Shown here piece by piece: positions 48,526 through 57,923 of a DNA stretch of 64,000 nt. The notes under the pieces were generated by a model. That model saw nothing but the letters and a program-made list of their open reading frames with translations, did not search any database and was not told the origin of the DNA. Origin of the DNA: Mycobacterium montefiorense (GTDB lineage: Bacteria > Actinomycetota > Actinomycetes > Mycobacteriales > Mycobacteriaceae); contig NZ_BFCH01000036.1 in assembly GCF_003112775.1 (NCBI RefSeq), forward strand, positions 1 to 64,000, read 5' to 3'. Each line of letters begins with the position of its first letter. Positions within the stretch are counted from its first letter, which is position 1. The translations under genes were made by a program, and so were the position numbers.

Positions 48526-49425
48526 GTGCGCACTTTCCTTGCGATAGCAGCCTGCTTGGCCGTCTGCCTGGTGGGTTGCTCGGGGTCCAGTCATGCTGTT
48601 GCGCCCTACGGTGCTCAGGGCGCGCGGCTGGGTGAATCGCTGGCGCTGCTGGGCTGGAACATGTCGGTGTCGAACCTGCGCTGGGACGACGACTACGTGT
48701 TGATCAACGTCGACGCCTCACCGGCGGATCCCAAGGCGCCGCATGCCAAACCCGAGGACATTCGCTTCGGGCTCTACGGCGCGCTCGCCCACCCGATGGA
48801 AGCCGTCGGTTTGGGCAGCTGCGACGCCGCGATGGCCACGGTGCGCGATATCCCGGCGCCGCTGTCGTCGCCGCCCGACCGGCTGACCGGCACCGTGTGC
48901 CTGGGCCCGCTGAAGGACCGCAGTCAGGTCCGCGGCGTGTACAGCTACTCGACGCGGGACCGGATTGCCGACACCTCCGCGGCCTACCCGGCGGCGTTTC
49001 CGGTGGGGCTGATGCCGACGAACGTCAACGACACCGGACTGGTGGTCAAGACCACCAACCTGTCGGCGTGGCGAGCGGACGGAACCCCGATAGCCCAGGC
49101 GCAGCTGGGTGATCCGGCGGCCTTCACCGGCAACGGCTACATGCTGCTCGGTCTGGATGCCGAAGCCATCGCCGCCCGGTATCGCGACGACTCCGCCCGG
49201 CGCGGCGGCCCGATGATGCTGCTCGCGGCGCCGACGCTGCCCGGTAGCGGCCTGAACCCGGCATGCGCGGCGTACGGGTCGGCGGTGCTGATCTTGCCCG
49301 ACGCCTCGTTGGACGCGGTGCACGTCTCCGCATCCTTGTGCACCCAAGGCGAAATCAACCAGGCGCTGCTCTATGCGACGGTGGCGATCGTCGGCACGCA
49401 TGCCGGTGTGTGGACGCCGCGATGA
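48526..49425 (+). CDS. Putative lipoprotein (Rv0381c homologue)
   Basis: A 299-residue protein with an N-terminal signal peptide (VRTFLAIAACLAVCLVGCSG) and a lipobox LVGC giving the lipid-modified Cys18. The exported part is mixed alpha/beta with several cysteines (GSCDAAM, GTVCLGPL, NPACAAYG, SASLCTQGE) that could pair as disulphides. The GTG start at 48526 lies 13 bp after pyrE. It overlaps the next gene by 4 bp (ATGA). No known function. Confidence 0.85.
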   Translation: MRTFLAIAACLAVCLVGCSGSSHAVAPYGAQGARLGESLALLGWNMSVSNLRWDDDYVLINVDASPADPKAPHAKPEDIRFGLYGALAHPMEAVGLGSCDAAMATVRDIPAPLSSPPDRLTGTVCLGPLKDRSQVRGVYSYSTRDRIADTSAAYPAAFPVGLMPTNVNDTGLVVKTTNLSAWRADGTPIAQAQLGDPAAFTGNGYMLLGLDAEAIAARYRDDSARRGGPMMLLAAPTLPGSGLNPACAAYGSAVLILPDASLDAVHVSASLCTQGEINQALLYATVAIVGTHAGVWTPR

Positions 49426-50066
49426 GCGGACCCGGGCCCACCGAATGGGGAGACGCGGCCACCGGCGTCGGGCCGTGGCATGGCGAGCTGCCCGAGGACC
49501 CGCGGTATGACCCAATTCTGTTGCGCGACGGTGACACTCGCAATGTCGTAGATGCCTATCGGTACTGGACCCGGGAAGCGATCGTCGCCGATATCGACCA
49601 TCGCCGGCACCCGCTGCACATCGCGATCGAGAACTTCGGTCACGACGCCAATATCGGTTCGGTGGTGCGAACCGCCAACGCTTTCGCGGTGGACACCGTG
49701 CACATCGTCGGGCGTCGGCGCTGGAATCGCCGCGGCGCCATGGTGACCGATCGCTATCAGCGGTTATGCCATCACGACAACACTGCCGAGCTGCTGGATT
49801 TCGCGACGGCAGCCGGATTGAACGTGGTCGCGGTGGACAACGTGCCGGGAGCGGCACGCCTGGAGGAAACCGTGCTTCCGCGCGAGTGCCTGTTGGTGTT
49901 CGGTCAAGAGGGGCCTGGCATCACCGACGGCATCCGGGTGGGTGCGGCGACCACGGTGTCGATCGCTCAGTTCGGCTCGACCCGCAGCATCAACGCCGGC
50001 GTCGCTGCCGGGATCGCGATGCATGCCTGGATCCGCCAGCACGCGGACTTGCACCGCGCCTGGTAG
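49422..50066 (+). CDS. SpoU/TrmH-family RNA methyltransferase (Rv0380c homologue)
   Basis: A 214-residue SPOUT-class enzyme that probably 2'-O-methylates a ribose in tRNA or rRNA. The three motifs are present: ENFGHDANIGSVVRTANAF (motif 1), LVFGQEGPGITD (motif 2) and STRSINAGVAAGIAMHAW (motif 3), which form the SAM-binding knot. ATG at 49422 overlaps the lipoprotein stop (ATGA). The nucleotide target is not predictable here. Copy A of a 59-bp repeat lies just downstream. Confidence 0.92.
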   Translation: MSGPGPTEWGDAATGVGPWHGELPEDPRYDPILLRDGDTRNVVDAYRYWTREAIVADIDHRRHPLHIAIENFGHDANIGSVVRTANAFAVDTVHIVGRRRWNRRGAMVTDRYQRLCHHDNTAELLDFATAAGLNVVAVDNVPGAARLEETVLPRECLLVFGQEGPGITDGIRVGAATTVSIAQFGSTRSINAGVAAGIAMHAWIRQHADLHRAW

Positions 50067-50087
50067 GCCTAACGCCGCTTCACGACG

Positions 50088-50146
50088 TCGAGTGTGCGTC
50101 GTTGGCGTTGAGTGTGCGGTCAGGGCGCCGCCAAGGCGCACTTCAA
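50088..50146. repeat. 59-bp inverted-repeat element, copy A
   Basis: Begins TCGAGTGTGC (50088) and ends GCGCACTTCAA (50146), exactly 59 bp, the same length as copies B and C. It has an additional internal TTGAGTGTGC at 50108-50117. The right arm is less perfect than in the other two copies. It lies between converging genes (methyltransferase stop 50066, LysR stop 50164). Confidence 0.65.
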
Positions 50147-50163
50147 TGGCCAGGGCCCGCTGC

Positions 50164-51129
50164 CTAGCTCCACAGCGTGACGTGAACCTTCGGGCGAAAC
50201 CGCGTCACCCCGACGCCAGACCCCCGGATCATCGCCTGGATACATCGCGGGGTGGTGATGAAGCGGACCAGCTCGGACACCGCCGGCTGACGCGCCGACG
50301 GCGCCAGTGTTGTGGCGCACCACTCACCCGACCGGTCCAGGCCCGGACCGTTCACGTGCACCAGCCTCGCGGCAGCGAGATCCTTGGCGACCGCGAAACC
50401 GATTGTCAGCCCGACACCGCTGACCCGCTGCACCTCCTCGAGCGCGGCCGCATCGCTCTGAAAGATTCGCTGCTGGGATTCCGGAATTGCCAAGCCGCGC
50501 AGCATGGTTGCGATCTCGCCGTCTACGCTGCCCGCCGACGGCCCGAGCATCCATTGTTGCTGGCGCAACAATCCCGGCGTCGGAATGCCGGTTACCAGTG
50601 GGCTATTCGGCGCGACCACCGTAATGATCTGATATTTCAGGAAGGGCCGGATAAAGATCGACTCGTCGGCAGCCGCCGAGCTCTCACTTGCCGGGCCGAT
50701 CGCGATGTCGACTGCGCGCGAGGCGATCAGCTCCCGGAATCGGCTCGTCGGATGCACGCTCAACTCCACCGAAAGGTCGTCGGCTCGCGACGAGAACAAC
50801 TCGATCAGACCGGGCGCGGCGTGTTCGGCGAACGCCGTGGACGCCGCGATCCGCAGCAGCCGCCGCCCATGCGCCGCCTCGGTGACCTCGATCGCGGTTT
50901 GTTGCTGCAGACCCAGAATTTCAACCGCGCGGCTGGCCAGCCGCAGCCCGCCGGGTGTGAACGCCAGCCCCGCACCGGTTCTGGTGAACAACGGGTCGTC
51001 GAGTTCCTTGCGCAGCGCCGCGACATGCATCGAGACTCCGGCGTCGGAAACGCCAAGTTCGGCGGCGGCGGCTCGCACCGAGCCCAACCGAACCACCGCG
51101 GAATAGGCCCGAAGTTGAGCCGGAGTCAT
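50164..51129 (-). CDS. LysR-family regulator of the CO dehydrogenase cluster (Rv0377 homologue)
   Basis: A 321-residue LysR-type regulator, same length as Rv0377. The helix-turn-helix is at the N-terminus (MTPAQLRAYSAVVRLGSVRA, AELGVSDAGVSMHVAAL) with an effector domain behind. It is divergent from the XdhC/CoxI gene with about 20 bp between the starts, so it very likely controls the cox operon. The effector is unknown. Confidence 0.92.
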   Translation of the reverse strand: MTPAQLRAYSAVVRLGSVRAAAAELGVSDAGVSMHVAALRKELDDPLFTRTGAGLAFTPGGLRLASRAVEILGLQQQTAIEVTEAAHGRRLLRIAASTAFAEHAAPGLIELFSSRADDLSVELSVHPTSRFRELIASRAVDIAIGPASESSAAADESIFIRPFLKYQIITVVAPNSPLVTGIPTPGLLRQQQWMLGPSAGSVDGEIATMLRGLAIPESQQRIFQSDAAALEEVQRVSGVGLTIGFAVAKDLAAARLVHVNGPGLDRSGEWCATTLAPSARQPAVSELVRFITTPRCIQAMIRGSGVGVTRFRPKVHVTLWS

Positions 51130-51152
51130 GTTATGAGCTTACTTTGGGAAGT

Positions 51153-52322
51153 GTGCGTGACGTGCTTGCCGAGTTGATGTCGATTTGGCGTGCTGGCGGT
51201 ACCGCGGGACTGGGGACGGTAGTGCGAACCTTCCAGTCGGCGCCGAGACTGCCCGGAGCCTCGATGGTGGTCGCGCCGGACGGGTCCGTCAGCGGGTCAG
51301 TGTCGGGTGGCTGCGTGGAAGGCGCTGTCTACCAAGCTGCCACCGAGGTGACGCAGACCGGAACACCGCGGCTGGAACGCTATGGAGTCAGCGACGGCGA
51401 CGCGTTTGCGGTCGGCCTGACATGCGGCGGCGTCATCGACATCTTCGTCGAGGCGATGTCGCAGACAACCTTTCCCGAACTCGGCGCGATCGCCGACGAC
51501 ATCGACGCGCAATGTCCCGTTGCGGTCGCGACCATCGTCGCCCACCCCGACGCGCAGTGGATCGGCCGGCGCCTCGTCGTTCGTCGTGATGCGACGGCGG
51601 GATCGCTGGGATCGGAGCGGGCCGACGCCGCGGTCGCCGACGATGCCCGCGGTCTGCTCGCGGTCGGGCGCAGCGAGGTGCTCAAATACGGGCCCGACGG
51701 GCAACGGCTGGGTGAAGGCATGGAGGTGTTCGTATCCTGCTACGCCCCGCAGCCGCGGATGCTGGTGTTCGGCGCCATCGACTTTGCCGCCGCCCTCGCG
51801 GAGCAGGGCGCCTTCCTCGGCTACCGCGTCACGGTCTGCGACGCACGCTCAGTGTTCGCTACGCGGGCCCGATTTCCGGCGGCCGAGCACGTCGTCGTCG
51901 ATTGGCCGCACCGCTACCTCGCCGCCCAGGCGGAGACGGGTGCCATCGACGACAGCACCGTGATCTGCGTGCTCACCCACGATCCGAAGTTCGATGTGCC
52001 GGTGCTCGAAGTAGCGCTGCGGCTGCCGCAGGTCGGGTATGTGGGGGCGATGGGCTCGCGTCGCACACACGACGACCGCACGGCGCGGCTGCGGGCGGCC
52101 GGGCTGACCGAGGCCGAACTGAGCCGGCTCGCCAGCCCGATCGGGCTGGACCTCGGGGCCCGGACACCGCAGGAGACCGCGGTCTCGATCGCGGCCGACA
52201 TCATCGCCAGAAGGTGGGGCGGCGGAGGTTTGCCGCTGGCCCAGCTGCTTGGCCGGATCCACCATGACGCGGCAGATCAGCTGGTCACAGGCGACTTCGA
52301 GGCGACTTCAACGATCACTTAA
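51153..52322 (+). CDS. XdhC/CoxI-family maturation factor
   Basis: A 389-residue XdhC/CoxI-type protein matching Rv0376c. The N-terminal domain has GSVSGSVSGGCVEGAV and the C-terminal Rossmann domain has VFGAIDFAAALAEQGAFLGY, VICVLTHDPKFDVPVLEVAL and VGYVGAMGSRRTHDDR. XdhC proteins help insert the sulfurated molybdenum cofactor into xanthine or CO dehydrogenases. GTG at 51153 is chosen; TTG at 51144 is possible. It is the first gene of the cox operon. Confidence 0.9.
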   Translation: MRDVLAELMSIWRAGGTAGLGTVVRTFQSAPRLPGASMVVAPDGSVSGSVSGGCVEGAVYQAATEVTQTGTPRLERYGVSDGDAFAVGLTCGGVIDIFVEAMSQTTFPELGAIADDIDAQCPVAVATIVAHPDAQWIGRRLVVRRDATAGSLGSERADAAVADDARGLLAVGRSEVLKYGPDGQRLGEGMEVFVSCYAPQPRMLVFGAIDFAAALAEQGAFLGYRVTVCDARSVFATRARFPAAEHVVVDWPHRYLAAQAETGAIDDSTVICVLTHDPKFDVPVLEVALRLPQVGYVGAMGSRRTHDDRTARLRAAGLTEAELSRLASPIGLDLGARTPQETAVSIAADIIARRWGGGGLPLAQLLGRIHHDAADQLVTGDFEATSTIT

Positions 52323-52388
52323 CTCGCTATTGACGCCCCTGTCAGTGCGGCCGACACTGGGGTTCCCTTTTCGAGTGAGGTGCGCCAC

Positions 52389-53267
52389 ATGCAGGTACCC
52401 GGGCCCTTTGAATATGAACGTGCAACCAGTGTCGACCATGCGATCGGATTGCTGGATCGGCTGGGGGAGGGGGCGCGAGTAGTCGCCGGCGGCCACAGCC
52501 TGCTGCCGATGATGAAGCTGCGCATCGCCAACCCCGAATACCTCGTCGACATCAACGACCTGGCCCTCGAACTCGGGTATGTGATCACCGACCCGACCCT
52601 GGTCCGTATCGGCGCCATGACCCGTCACCGCGAGCTGCTGGAGTCCGACACCTTGGCCGCGGTGTGCCCGATCTTCCGTGACGCCGAACGGGTGATCGCC
52701 GACCCCGTGGTCCGCAACCGCGGCACCCTGGGCGGCTCGCTGTGTCAAGCGGACCCGGCCGAGGATCTGTCGACCGTGTGTGAGGCGCTGGACGCGGTGT
52801 GCCTGGCCCGCGGACCCTCGGGTGAACGCGAAATACCGATCGACGACTTCATCGTCGGGCCGTACCAAACCGCGCTCGCCTTCAACGAGATGCTCGTCGA
52901 GGTGCGGATACCTTTGCGGCACAACACGTCCAGTGCCTACGCGAAAGTGGAGCGGCGGGTTGGTGACTGGGCTGTAGCGGCGGCGGGGTCCGCGCTCACG
53001 CTCGACGGTACAGCGATCGTCGCGGCGCGCCTCGGCCTGACCGCCGTCAACGTCGACCAGGCAGCACTGGCCGAAGTCGCCGCAGGACTGGCCGGGCAGG
53101 CCGCCACCGAGGAGGTCTTCGCCGACGCGGGTCAACGCGCCTCGCAAGCCTGCGACCCGGTGACCGATGTTCGCGGCACCGCCGAGTACAAGCGGCATCT
53201 GGCCGCCGAACTGACTACCCGGACCTTGCGCACCGTCGCCGAACGAGTACGGGCAGAAGGGAATTAG
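52389..53267 (+). CDS. coxM: Aerobic CO dehydrogenase medium subunit (FAD)
   Basis: A 292-residue FAD-binding subunit that passes electrons to the quinone pool. FAD motifs are VVAGGHSLLPMMKLR and NRGTLGGSLCQADPAED (compare the TIGG motif). The ATG at 52389 gives MQVPGPFEYERATSVDHA, matching the Rv0375c N-terminus. coxS follows after 2 bp. Confidence 0.93.
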   Translation: MQVPGPFEYERATSVDHAIGLLDRLGEGARVVAGGHSLLPMMKLRIANPEYLVDINDLALELGYVITDPTLVRIGAMTRHRELLESDTLAAVCPIFRDAERVIADPVVRNRGTLGGSLCQADPAEDLSTVCEALDAVCLARGPSGEREIPIDDFIVGPYQTALAFNEMLVEVRIPLRHNTSSAYAKVERRVGDWAVAAAGSALTLDGTAIVAARLGLTAVNVDQAALAEVAAGLAGQAATEEVFADAGQRASQACDPVTDVRGTAEYKRHLAAELTTRTLRTVAERVRAEGN

Positions 53268-53269
53268 CC

Positions 53270-53749
53270 ATGCAGGTGAATATGACCGTCAACGGCGACC
53301 AGGTCAGTGCCGACGTCGAGCCCCGGATGCTGCTCGTGCACTTTCTGCGTGATCATCTGCGGCTTACCGGAACCCACTGGGGTTGCGATACCAGCAACTG
53401 TGGAACCTGTGTGGTCGACGTCGACGGCGTGCCGGTGAAATCCTGCACGATGCTGGCCGTTATGGCGTCGGGCCACAGTGTGCGGACCGTCGAGGGGCTC
53501 GCGGTGAACGGCGAGCTGGACCCCGTGCAGGAGGGCTTCATGCGTTGCCACGGGCTGCAATGCGGCTTCTGCACACCGGGAATGATGATCACCGCCCGCG
53601 CCCTGCTGGACAGCGACCCGAACCCCGACGAGGACACCATCCGGGAAGCGATCTCGGGGCAGATCTGCCGATGCACCGGATACACCACGATCGTGCGCTC
53701 CATTCAGTGGGCCGCATCGCACACAGCTCCAGTGGAGGCCGGGTCATGA
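53270..53749 (+). CDS. coxS: Aerobic CO dehydrogenase small subunit (2Fe-2S)
   Basis: A 159-residue iron-sulphur subunit, same length as Rv0374c. Eight cysteines bind two 2Fe-2S clusters: C39, C44, C47 and C59 in the plant-ferredoxin-like part, and C98, C101, C133 and C135 in the C-terminal part (QCGFC and ICRC). It carries electrons between the Mo and FAD sites. It overlaps the coxL start by 4 bp (ATGA). Confidence 0.96.
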   Translation: MQVNMTVNGDQVSADVEPRMLLVHFLRDHLRLTGTHWGCDTSNCGTCVVDVDGVPVKSCTMLAVMASGHSVRTVEGLAVNGELDPVQEGFMRCHGLQCGFCTPGMMITARALLDSDPNPDEDTIREAISGQICRCTGYTTIVRSIQWAASHTAPVEAGS

Positions 53750-56145
53750 CCACTATCGAATCTCGCCCGCCGTCACCGGAAGACCTGGCCGACAACGACC
53801 AAAAACCGTGCGGCTATGGCCGGATGATGCGCAAGGAAGATCCCCGGTTCATCCGCGGCCGGGGCCGCTACGTCGACGACATCGCGCTGCCGGGCATGCT
53901 GCACCTGGCGATCCTGCGTTCGCCGTACGCACACGCCACCATCGTCAGCATCGATGTGACTGCCGCGCAAGCACATCCGAAGGTTAAGGCGGTGGTGACC
54001 GGCGCCGACCTGGCCGCCAAGGGCCTGGCCTGGATGCCGACGCTGTCCAACGACGTGCAGGCCGTACTGGCCACCGACAAGGTTCGCTTCCAAGGTCAGG
54101 AGGTGGCATTCGTCGTCGCCGAGGACCGGTATTCGGCCCGTGACGCCTTGGAGCTGATCGACGTCGACTACGACCCGCTGGACCCGGTCGTGGATGTGCG
54201 CACGGCGCTCGATCCGTCCGCGGCCGTGATCCGCACCGACTTGGAGGGCAAGACCGACAACCACTGCTTCGACTGGGAGACCGGCGATGCGGCCGCCACT
54301 GATGCCGCCTTCGCGAAGGCCGACGTGGTGGTCACGCAGGAGATCGTCTATCCCCGGGTACACCCGGCGCCGATGGAAACCTGTGGTGCGGTAGCGGATC
54401 TGGATCCGGTGACAGGCAAGTTGACGCTGTGGTCCACCAGCCAGGCACCGCACGCACATCGCACGCTCTACGCGTTGGTCGCCGGTCTGCCCGAGCACAA
54501 GATCCAGGTGATCTCGCCCGACATCGGCGGGGGATTCGGCAACAAGGTGCCGATCTACCCCGGTTACGTCTGCGCGATCGTCGGCTCGCTGCTACTGGGC
54601 AAGCCGGTGAAGTGGATGGAGGACCGCAGCGAGAACCTGACCTCCACCGGCTTCGCGCGCGACTACATCATGGTCGGCGAGATCGCGGCCACGGGCGACG
54701 GCAAGATCCTGGCGATCCGGTCTACCGTGCTGGCCGACCACGGCGCATTCAACGGCACGGCGGCGCCGGTGAAGTATCCGGCGGGTTTTTTCGGGGTGTT
54801 CACCGGCAGCTACGACATCGAAGCCGCCTATTGCCACATGACGGCGGTGTACACCAACAAGGCGCCCGGCGGGGTGGCTTACGCGTGTTCGTTCCGGATT
54901 ACCGAGGCGGTGTATTTCGTTGAGCGGCTGGTCGATTGCCTGGCATTCGACCTGAAGATGGATCCGGCTGAGTTGCGGCTGCGAAACTTGCTGCGGCCCG
55001 ATCAGTTCCCGTATCGCAGTAAGACCGGCTGGGTGTATGACTCGGGTGACTACGAGACCACCATGCGCAAGGCCATGGACATGATCGGCTATGACGCGCT
55101 GCGCGCCGAGCAGACCGAGAAGCGCGAGCGCGGCGAGCTGATGGGCATTGGCATGTCGTTCTTCACCGAGGCCGTCGGCGCCGGCCCTCGCAAGGACATG
55201 GATATCCTCGGCCTCGGCATGGCCGACGGCTGCGAGCTGCGGGTGCACCCGACCGGCAAAGCCGTGGTGCGGCTTTCGGTGCAGACCCAAGGCCAGGGCC
55301 ATGAGACGACGTTCGCCCAGATCGTCGCCGAGGAGTTGGGCATTCCGCCCGACGACATCGATGTGGTGCACGGCGACACCGACCAGACGCCGTTCGGGCT
55401 GGGTACTTACGGAAGCCGGTCCACGCCGGTGTCCGGGGCGGCGGCGGCACTGGTGGCCCGCAAGGTCCGCGACAAGGCGAAGATCATCGCGTCGGGCATG
55501 CTCGAAGTCTCGGTGGCCGACTTGGATTGGGAGAAAGGCAAATTCCACGTCAAGGGCGATCCGTCCGCAGCGGTCACCATTGCCGACATCGCGATGCGCG
55601 CGCACGGCGCCGGTGACCTGCCCGACGGCATCGAGGGTGGTCTGGACGCCCAGATCTGCTACAACCCGGAGAACCTGACCTACCCGTACGGTGCGTACTT
55701 CTGTGTGGTGGACATCGATCCGGGCACCGCAGTGGTCAAGGTGCGGCGCTTCCTCGCGGTGGACGACTGCGGTACTCAGATCAACCCGATGATCATCGAG
55801 GGCCAGGTGCACGGCGGCATCGTCGACGGTATCGGAATGGCGTTGATGGAGATGATCGCCTTCGACGAGGAAGGCAACTGCCTCGGCGGATCGTTGATGG
55901 ACTACCTGATTCCGACCGCGGTCGAGGTGCCGCATCTGGAAACCGGACACACCGTGACGCCGTCGCCACATCACCCGATCGGCGCCAAGGGCATCGGCGA
56001 ATCGGCAACGGTCGGCTCGCCACCCGCGGTGGTCAATGCGGTGGTGGATGCGTTGGCGCCGTTCGGGGTTCGGCACGCTGACATGCCGCTGACGCCCTCG
56101 CGGGTCTGGGAGGCCATGCAGGGCCGCGCGAGACCGCCGATCTAG
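53746..56145 (+). CDS. coxL: Aerobic CO dehydrogenase large subunit (form I)
   Basis: The Mo-Cu catalytic subunit that oxidises CO to CO2. 799 residues, the same as Rv0373c. The active-site loop reads AYACSFR with C381 as the Cu-binding cysteine. This matches the AYxCSFR signature of form I enzymes, which oxidise CO, rather than the form II signature. Molybdopterin-binding segments are GGGFGNKVPI, QTQGQGHETTFAQI and GAKGIGESATVGSPPAVV. The frame is open upstream, but the ATG at 53746 overlapping coxS is the true start. Cofactor supply (molybdopterin cytosine dinucleotide) must come from elsewhere. Confidence 0.96.
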   Translation: MTTIESRPPSPEDLADNDQKPCGYGRMMRKEDPRFIRGRGRYVDDIALPGMLHLAILRSPYAHATIVSIDVTAAQAHPKVKAVVTGADLAAKGLAWMPTLSNDVQAVLATDKVRFQGQEVAFVVAEDRYSARDALELIDVDYDPLDPVVDVRTALDPSAAVIRTDLEGKTDNHCFDWETGDAAATDAAFAKADVVVTQEIVYPRVHPAPMETCGAVADLDPVTGKLTLWSTSQAPHAHRTLYALVAGLPEHKIQVISPDIGGGFGNKVPIYPGYVCAIVGSLLLGKPVKWMEDRSENLTSTGFARDYIMVGEIAATGDGKILAIRSTVLADHGAFNGTAAPVKYPAGFFGVFTGSYDIEAAYCHMTAVYTNKAPGGVAYACSFRITEAVYFVERLVDCLAFDLKMDPAELRLRNLLRPDQFPYRSKTGWVYDSGDYETTMRKAMDMIGYDALRAEQTEKRERGELMGIGMSFFTEAVGAGPRKDMDILGLGMADGCELRVHPTGKAVVRLSVQTQGQGHETTFAQIVAEELGIPPDDIDVVHGDTDQTPFGLGTYGSRSTPVSGAAAALVARKVRDKAKIIASGMLEVSVADLDWEKGKFHVKGDPSAAVTIADIAMRAHGAGDLPDGIEGGLDAQICYNPENLTYPYGAYFCVVDIDPGTAVVKVRRFLAVDDCGTQINPMIIEGQVHGGIVDGIGMALMEMIAFDEEGNCLGGSLMDYLIPTAVEVPHLETGHTVTPSPHHPIGAKGIGESATVGSPPAVVNAVVDALAPFGVRHADMPLTPSRVWEAMQGRARPPI

Positions 56146-56156
56146 GGGCCTTGCCG

Positions 56157-57035
56157 ATGTCGACGATCAGCGAGCGGGCTCAGCAACTGTTGGCGGCGCG
56201 CACACCCTTTGTGCATGCCACGGTGGTGCGTGCCCAGCCGCCCACGTCGGCGTTTCCGGGTGATGAGGCAATCTTATTGCCGGACGGAACAATTGAGGGG
56301 TTCGTCGGCGGGCAGTGCGCGCAGAACTCGGTGCGCAAGGCGGCGCTGGGTGTGCTGCAGGCGGGCGAGAGTGTGCTGCTGCGCGTGCTGCCCGACGGCG
56401 ACGTGCATTTCCCGGAGGCCTCCGGAGCCAGCGTGGTGGTCAACCCGTGCTTGTCCGGCGGGTCGCTGGAGATCTTCCTGACACCGCAGCTGCCGGCGCC
56501 GCTGATCCGGATCTACGGCGCGACGCCGATCGCCGACGCGCTGATCGAGGTGTGCCGGGTGCTCGGCTACGACGCCCGGCGTGACACCGACTTGTCCGAC
56601 ACCTCCGCCGTGGTGATCGCCAGCCACGGTGGGCCGGAGGCCGAAATCATCCGCGCCGCACTGGACAACGGCGTCGAGTATATCGGCCTGGTGGCCAGCA
56701 GAGTGCGCGGGGCCTCAATCCTGAACGACCTCGAACTCTCCGAGGACGAGCAAGCCCGCATCCACACGCCGGTCGGATTGCGAATCGGCGCGAAGACGCC
56801 CGCGGAGATCGCGGTGTCGATCGCGGCCGAGCTGATCGCCGCCGTGCGCGACGGCAGCCTGGCCCGGCTGTCCGTCCCGGTGAACGACGGCCCGGCCGAA
56901 GCCGTCGACCCGGTGTGTGGCATGACGGTGCCGATCGGGCTCACTACCGAGCATCTGGAACTGGCCGGCACCGATTACTGGTTCTGTTGCCAGGGATGCC
57001 GATCGGCATTCGCCGCCGAAAACGCCGGCACATGA
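56157..57035 (+). CDS. XdhC/CoxF-type protein fused to a YHS domain
   Basis: A 292-residue protein. The N-terminal 230 residues are XdhC/CoxF-like (DGTIEGFVGGQCAQNSVRKA, PLIRIYGATPIADALIEV, VIASHGGPEAEIIRAALDNG). The last 40 residues form a YHS domain (DPVCGMTV, then YWFCCQGCRSAF) with Cys-rich metal-binding signatures. The M. tuberculosis counterpart Rv0372c is recalled as about 251 residues. The YHS part may deliver copper to CoxL, which needs it; that is inference. ATG at 56157 follows coxL by 11 bp. It overlaps the MoxR gene (ATGA). Confidence 0.88.
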   Translation: MSTISERAQQLLAARTPFVHATVVRAQPPTSAFPGDEAILLPDGTIEGFVGGQCAQNSVRKAALGVLQAGESVLLRVLPDGDVHFPEASGASVVVNPCLSGGSLEIFLTPQLPAPLIRIYGATPIADALIEVCRVLGYDARRDTDLSDTSAVVIASHGGPEAEIIRAALDNGVEYIGLVASRVRGASILNDLELSEDEQARIHTPVGLRIGAKTPAEIAVSIAAELIAAVRDGSLARLSVPVNDGPAEAVDPVCGMTVPIGLTTEHLELAGTDYWFCCQGCRSAFAAENAGT

Positions 57036-57910
57036 CACCGGAAGTGTTCGCCGGCCCCGACGAGGTGGTGCGCCAGTTCGACGCAAAGGACTACCTGCTC
57101 GACACCGGGACCGCGTCCGCGATTTATCTGGCCGTCACGCTGGGCAGGCCGCTGCTGCTCGAGGGGGAGCCGGGAGTGGGCAAGACCACGGCAGCGAAAA
57201 CCCTTGCCGCCGTGTTGAATACCAGCATGGTGCGGTTGCAGTGCTACGAGGGCCTGACCGCGAACGAGGCGCTCTACGACTGGAACTATCAACGCCAGCT
57301 GCTGTCCATCCGGCTGGCCGAGGCCCGTGGTACGGGCATCGAGGAAGCGGACCTCTACACCGAGGACTATCTGGTCGACCGGCCCATCCTGCAGTGCGTT
57401 CGGCACCGCGGACCGGCGCCCCCGGTGCTGCTGATCGACGAAATCGACCGCGCTGATGACGAATTCGAAGCTCTGCTGCTGGAGTTCCTCGGCGAGTCCG
57501 CGGTGTCCGTCCCGGAGCTGGGCACCTTCGTCGCCGAGCGGCCGCCGATCGCGGTGCTCACCTCCAACCGCAGCCGCGACCTGCACGACGCGCTGCGACG
57601 GCGTTGCCTGTACCACTGGATCGACTATCCTGAGCCATCCCGGGCGGCGGCTATCGTTCGGCGAACGGTGCCCGGTGCGGCCGCCCCGCTGATCGAGCAG
57701 GCCACCCAGTTCGTCGGCAGCGCACGCGATCTCGACCTTGACAAGCCGCCCGGTGTGGCCGAGACCATCGACTGGGTTGCCGCCCTGGTGTCGCTCGGCG
57801 TCGCGAACCTCGTCGACGATTCCGCCGTCATGAGCCTGGGGGCGCTGGCCAAGACGCCCGACGACCGTACGCAGATTCGCGACGCTTTCACCGAGTACAG
57901 CCGCACCTGA
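57032..57910 (+). CDS. coxD: MoxR-family AAA ATPase (CoxD-type)
   Basis: A 292-residue AAA+ chaperone matching Rv0370c. Walker A is GEPGVGKTT (about residues 45-53), Walker B is VLLIDEIDRADDEFE, sensor 1 is VLTSNRSRDLHDAL and the arginine-finger region is RRRCLYHW. Relatives help assemble the Mo-Cu site of CO dehydrogenase with the CoxE-type partner. ATG at 57032 overlaps the upstream stop. Confidence 0.92.
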   Translation: MTPEVFAGPDEVVRQFDAKDYLLDTGTASAIYLAVTLGRPLLLEGEPGVGKTTAAKTLAAVLNTSMVRLQCYEGLTANEALYDWNYQRQLLSIRLAEARGTGIEEADLYTEDYLVDRPILQCVRHRGPAPPVLLIDEIDRADDEFEALLLEFLGESAVSVPELGTFVAERPPIAVLTSNRSRDLHDALRRRCLYHWIDYPEPSRAAAIVRRTVPGAAAPLIEQATQFVGSARDLDLDKPPGVAETIDWVAALVSLGVANLVDDSAVMSLGALAKTPDDRTQIRDAFTEYSRT

Positions 57911-57923
57911 GAGGACCCGCAGC

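Noticed and set aside
54592-56076. Minus-strand open frame (494 codons) inside coxL
   Set aside because: Antisense shadow of a certain gene; composition rich in Arg, His and Gly as expected from reversed GC-rich codons.
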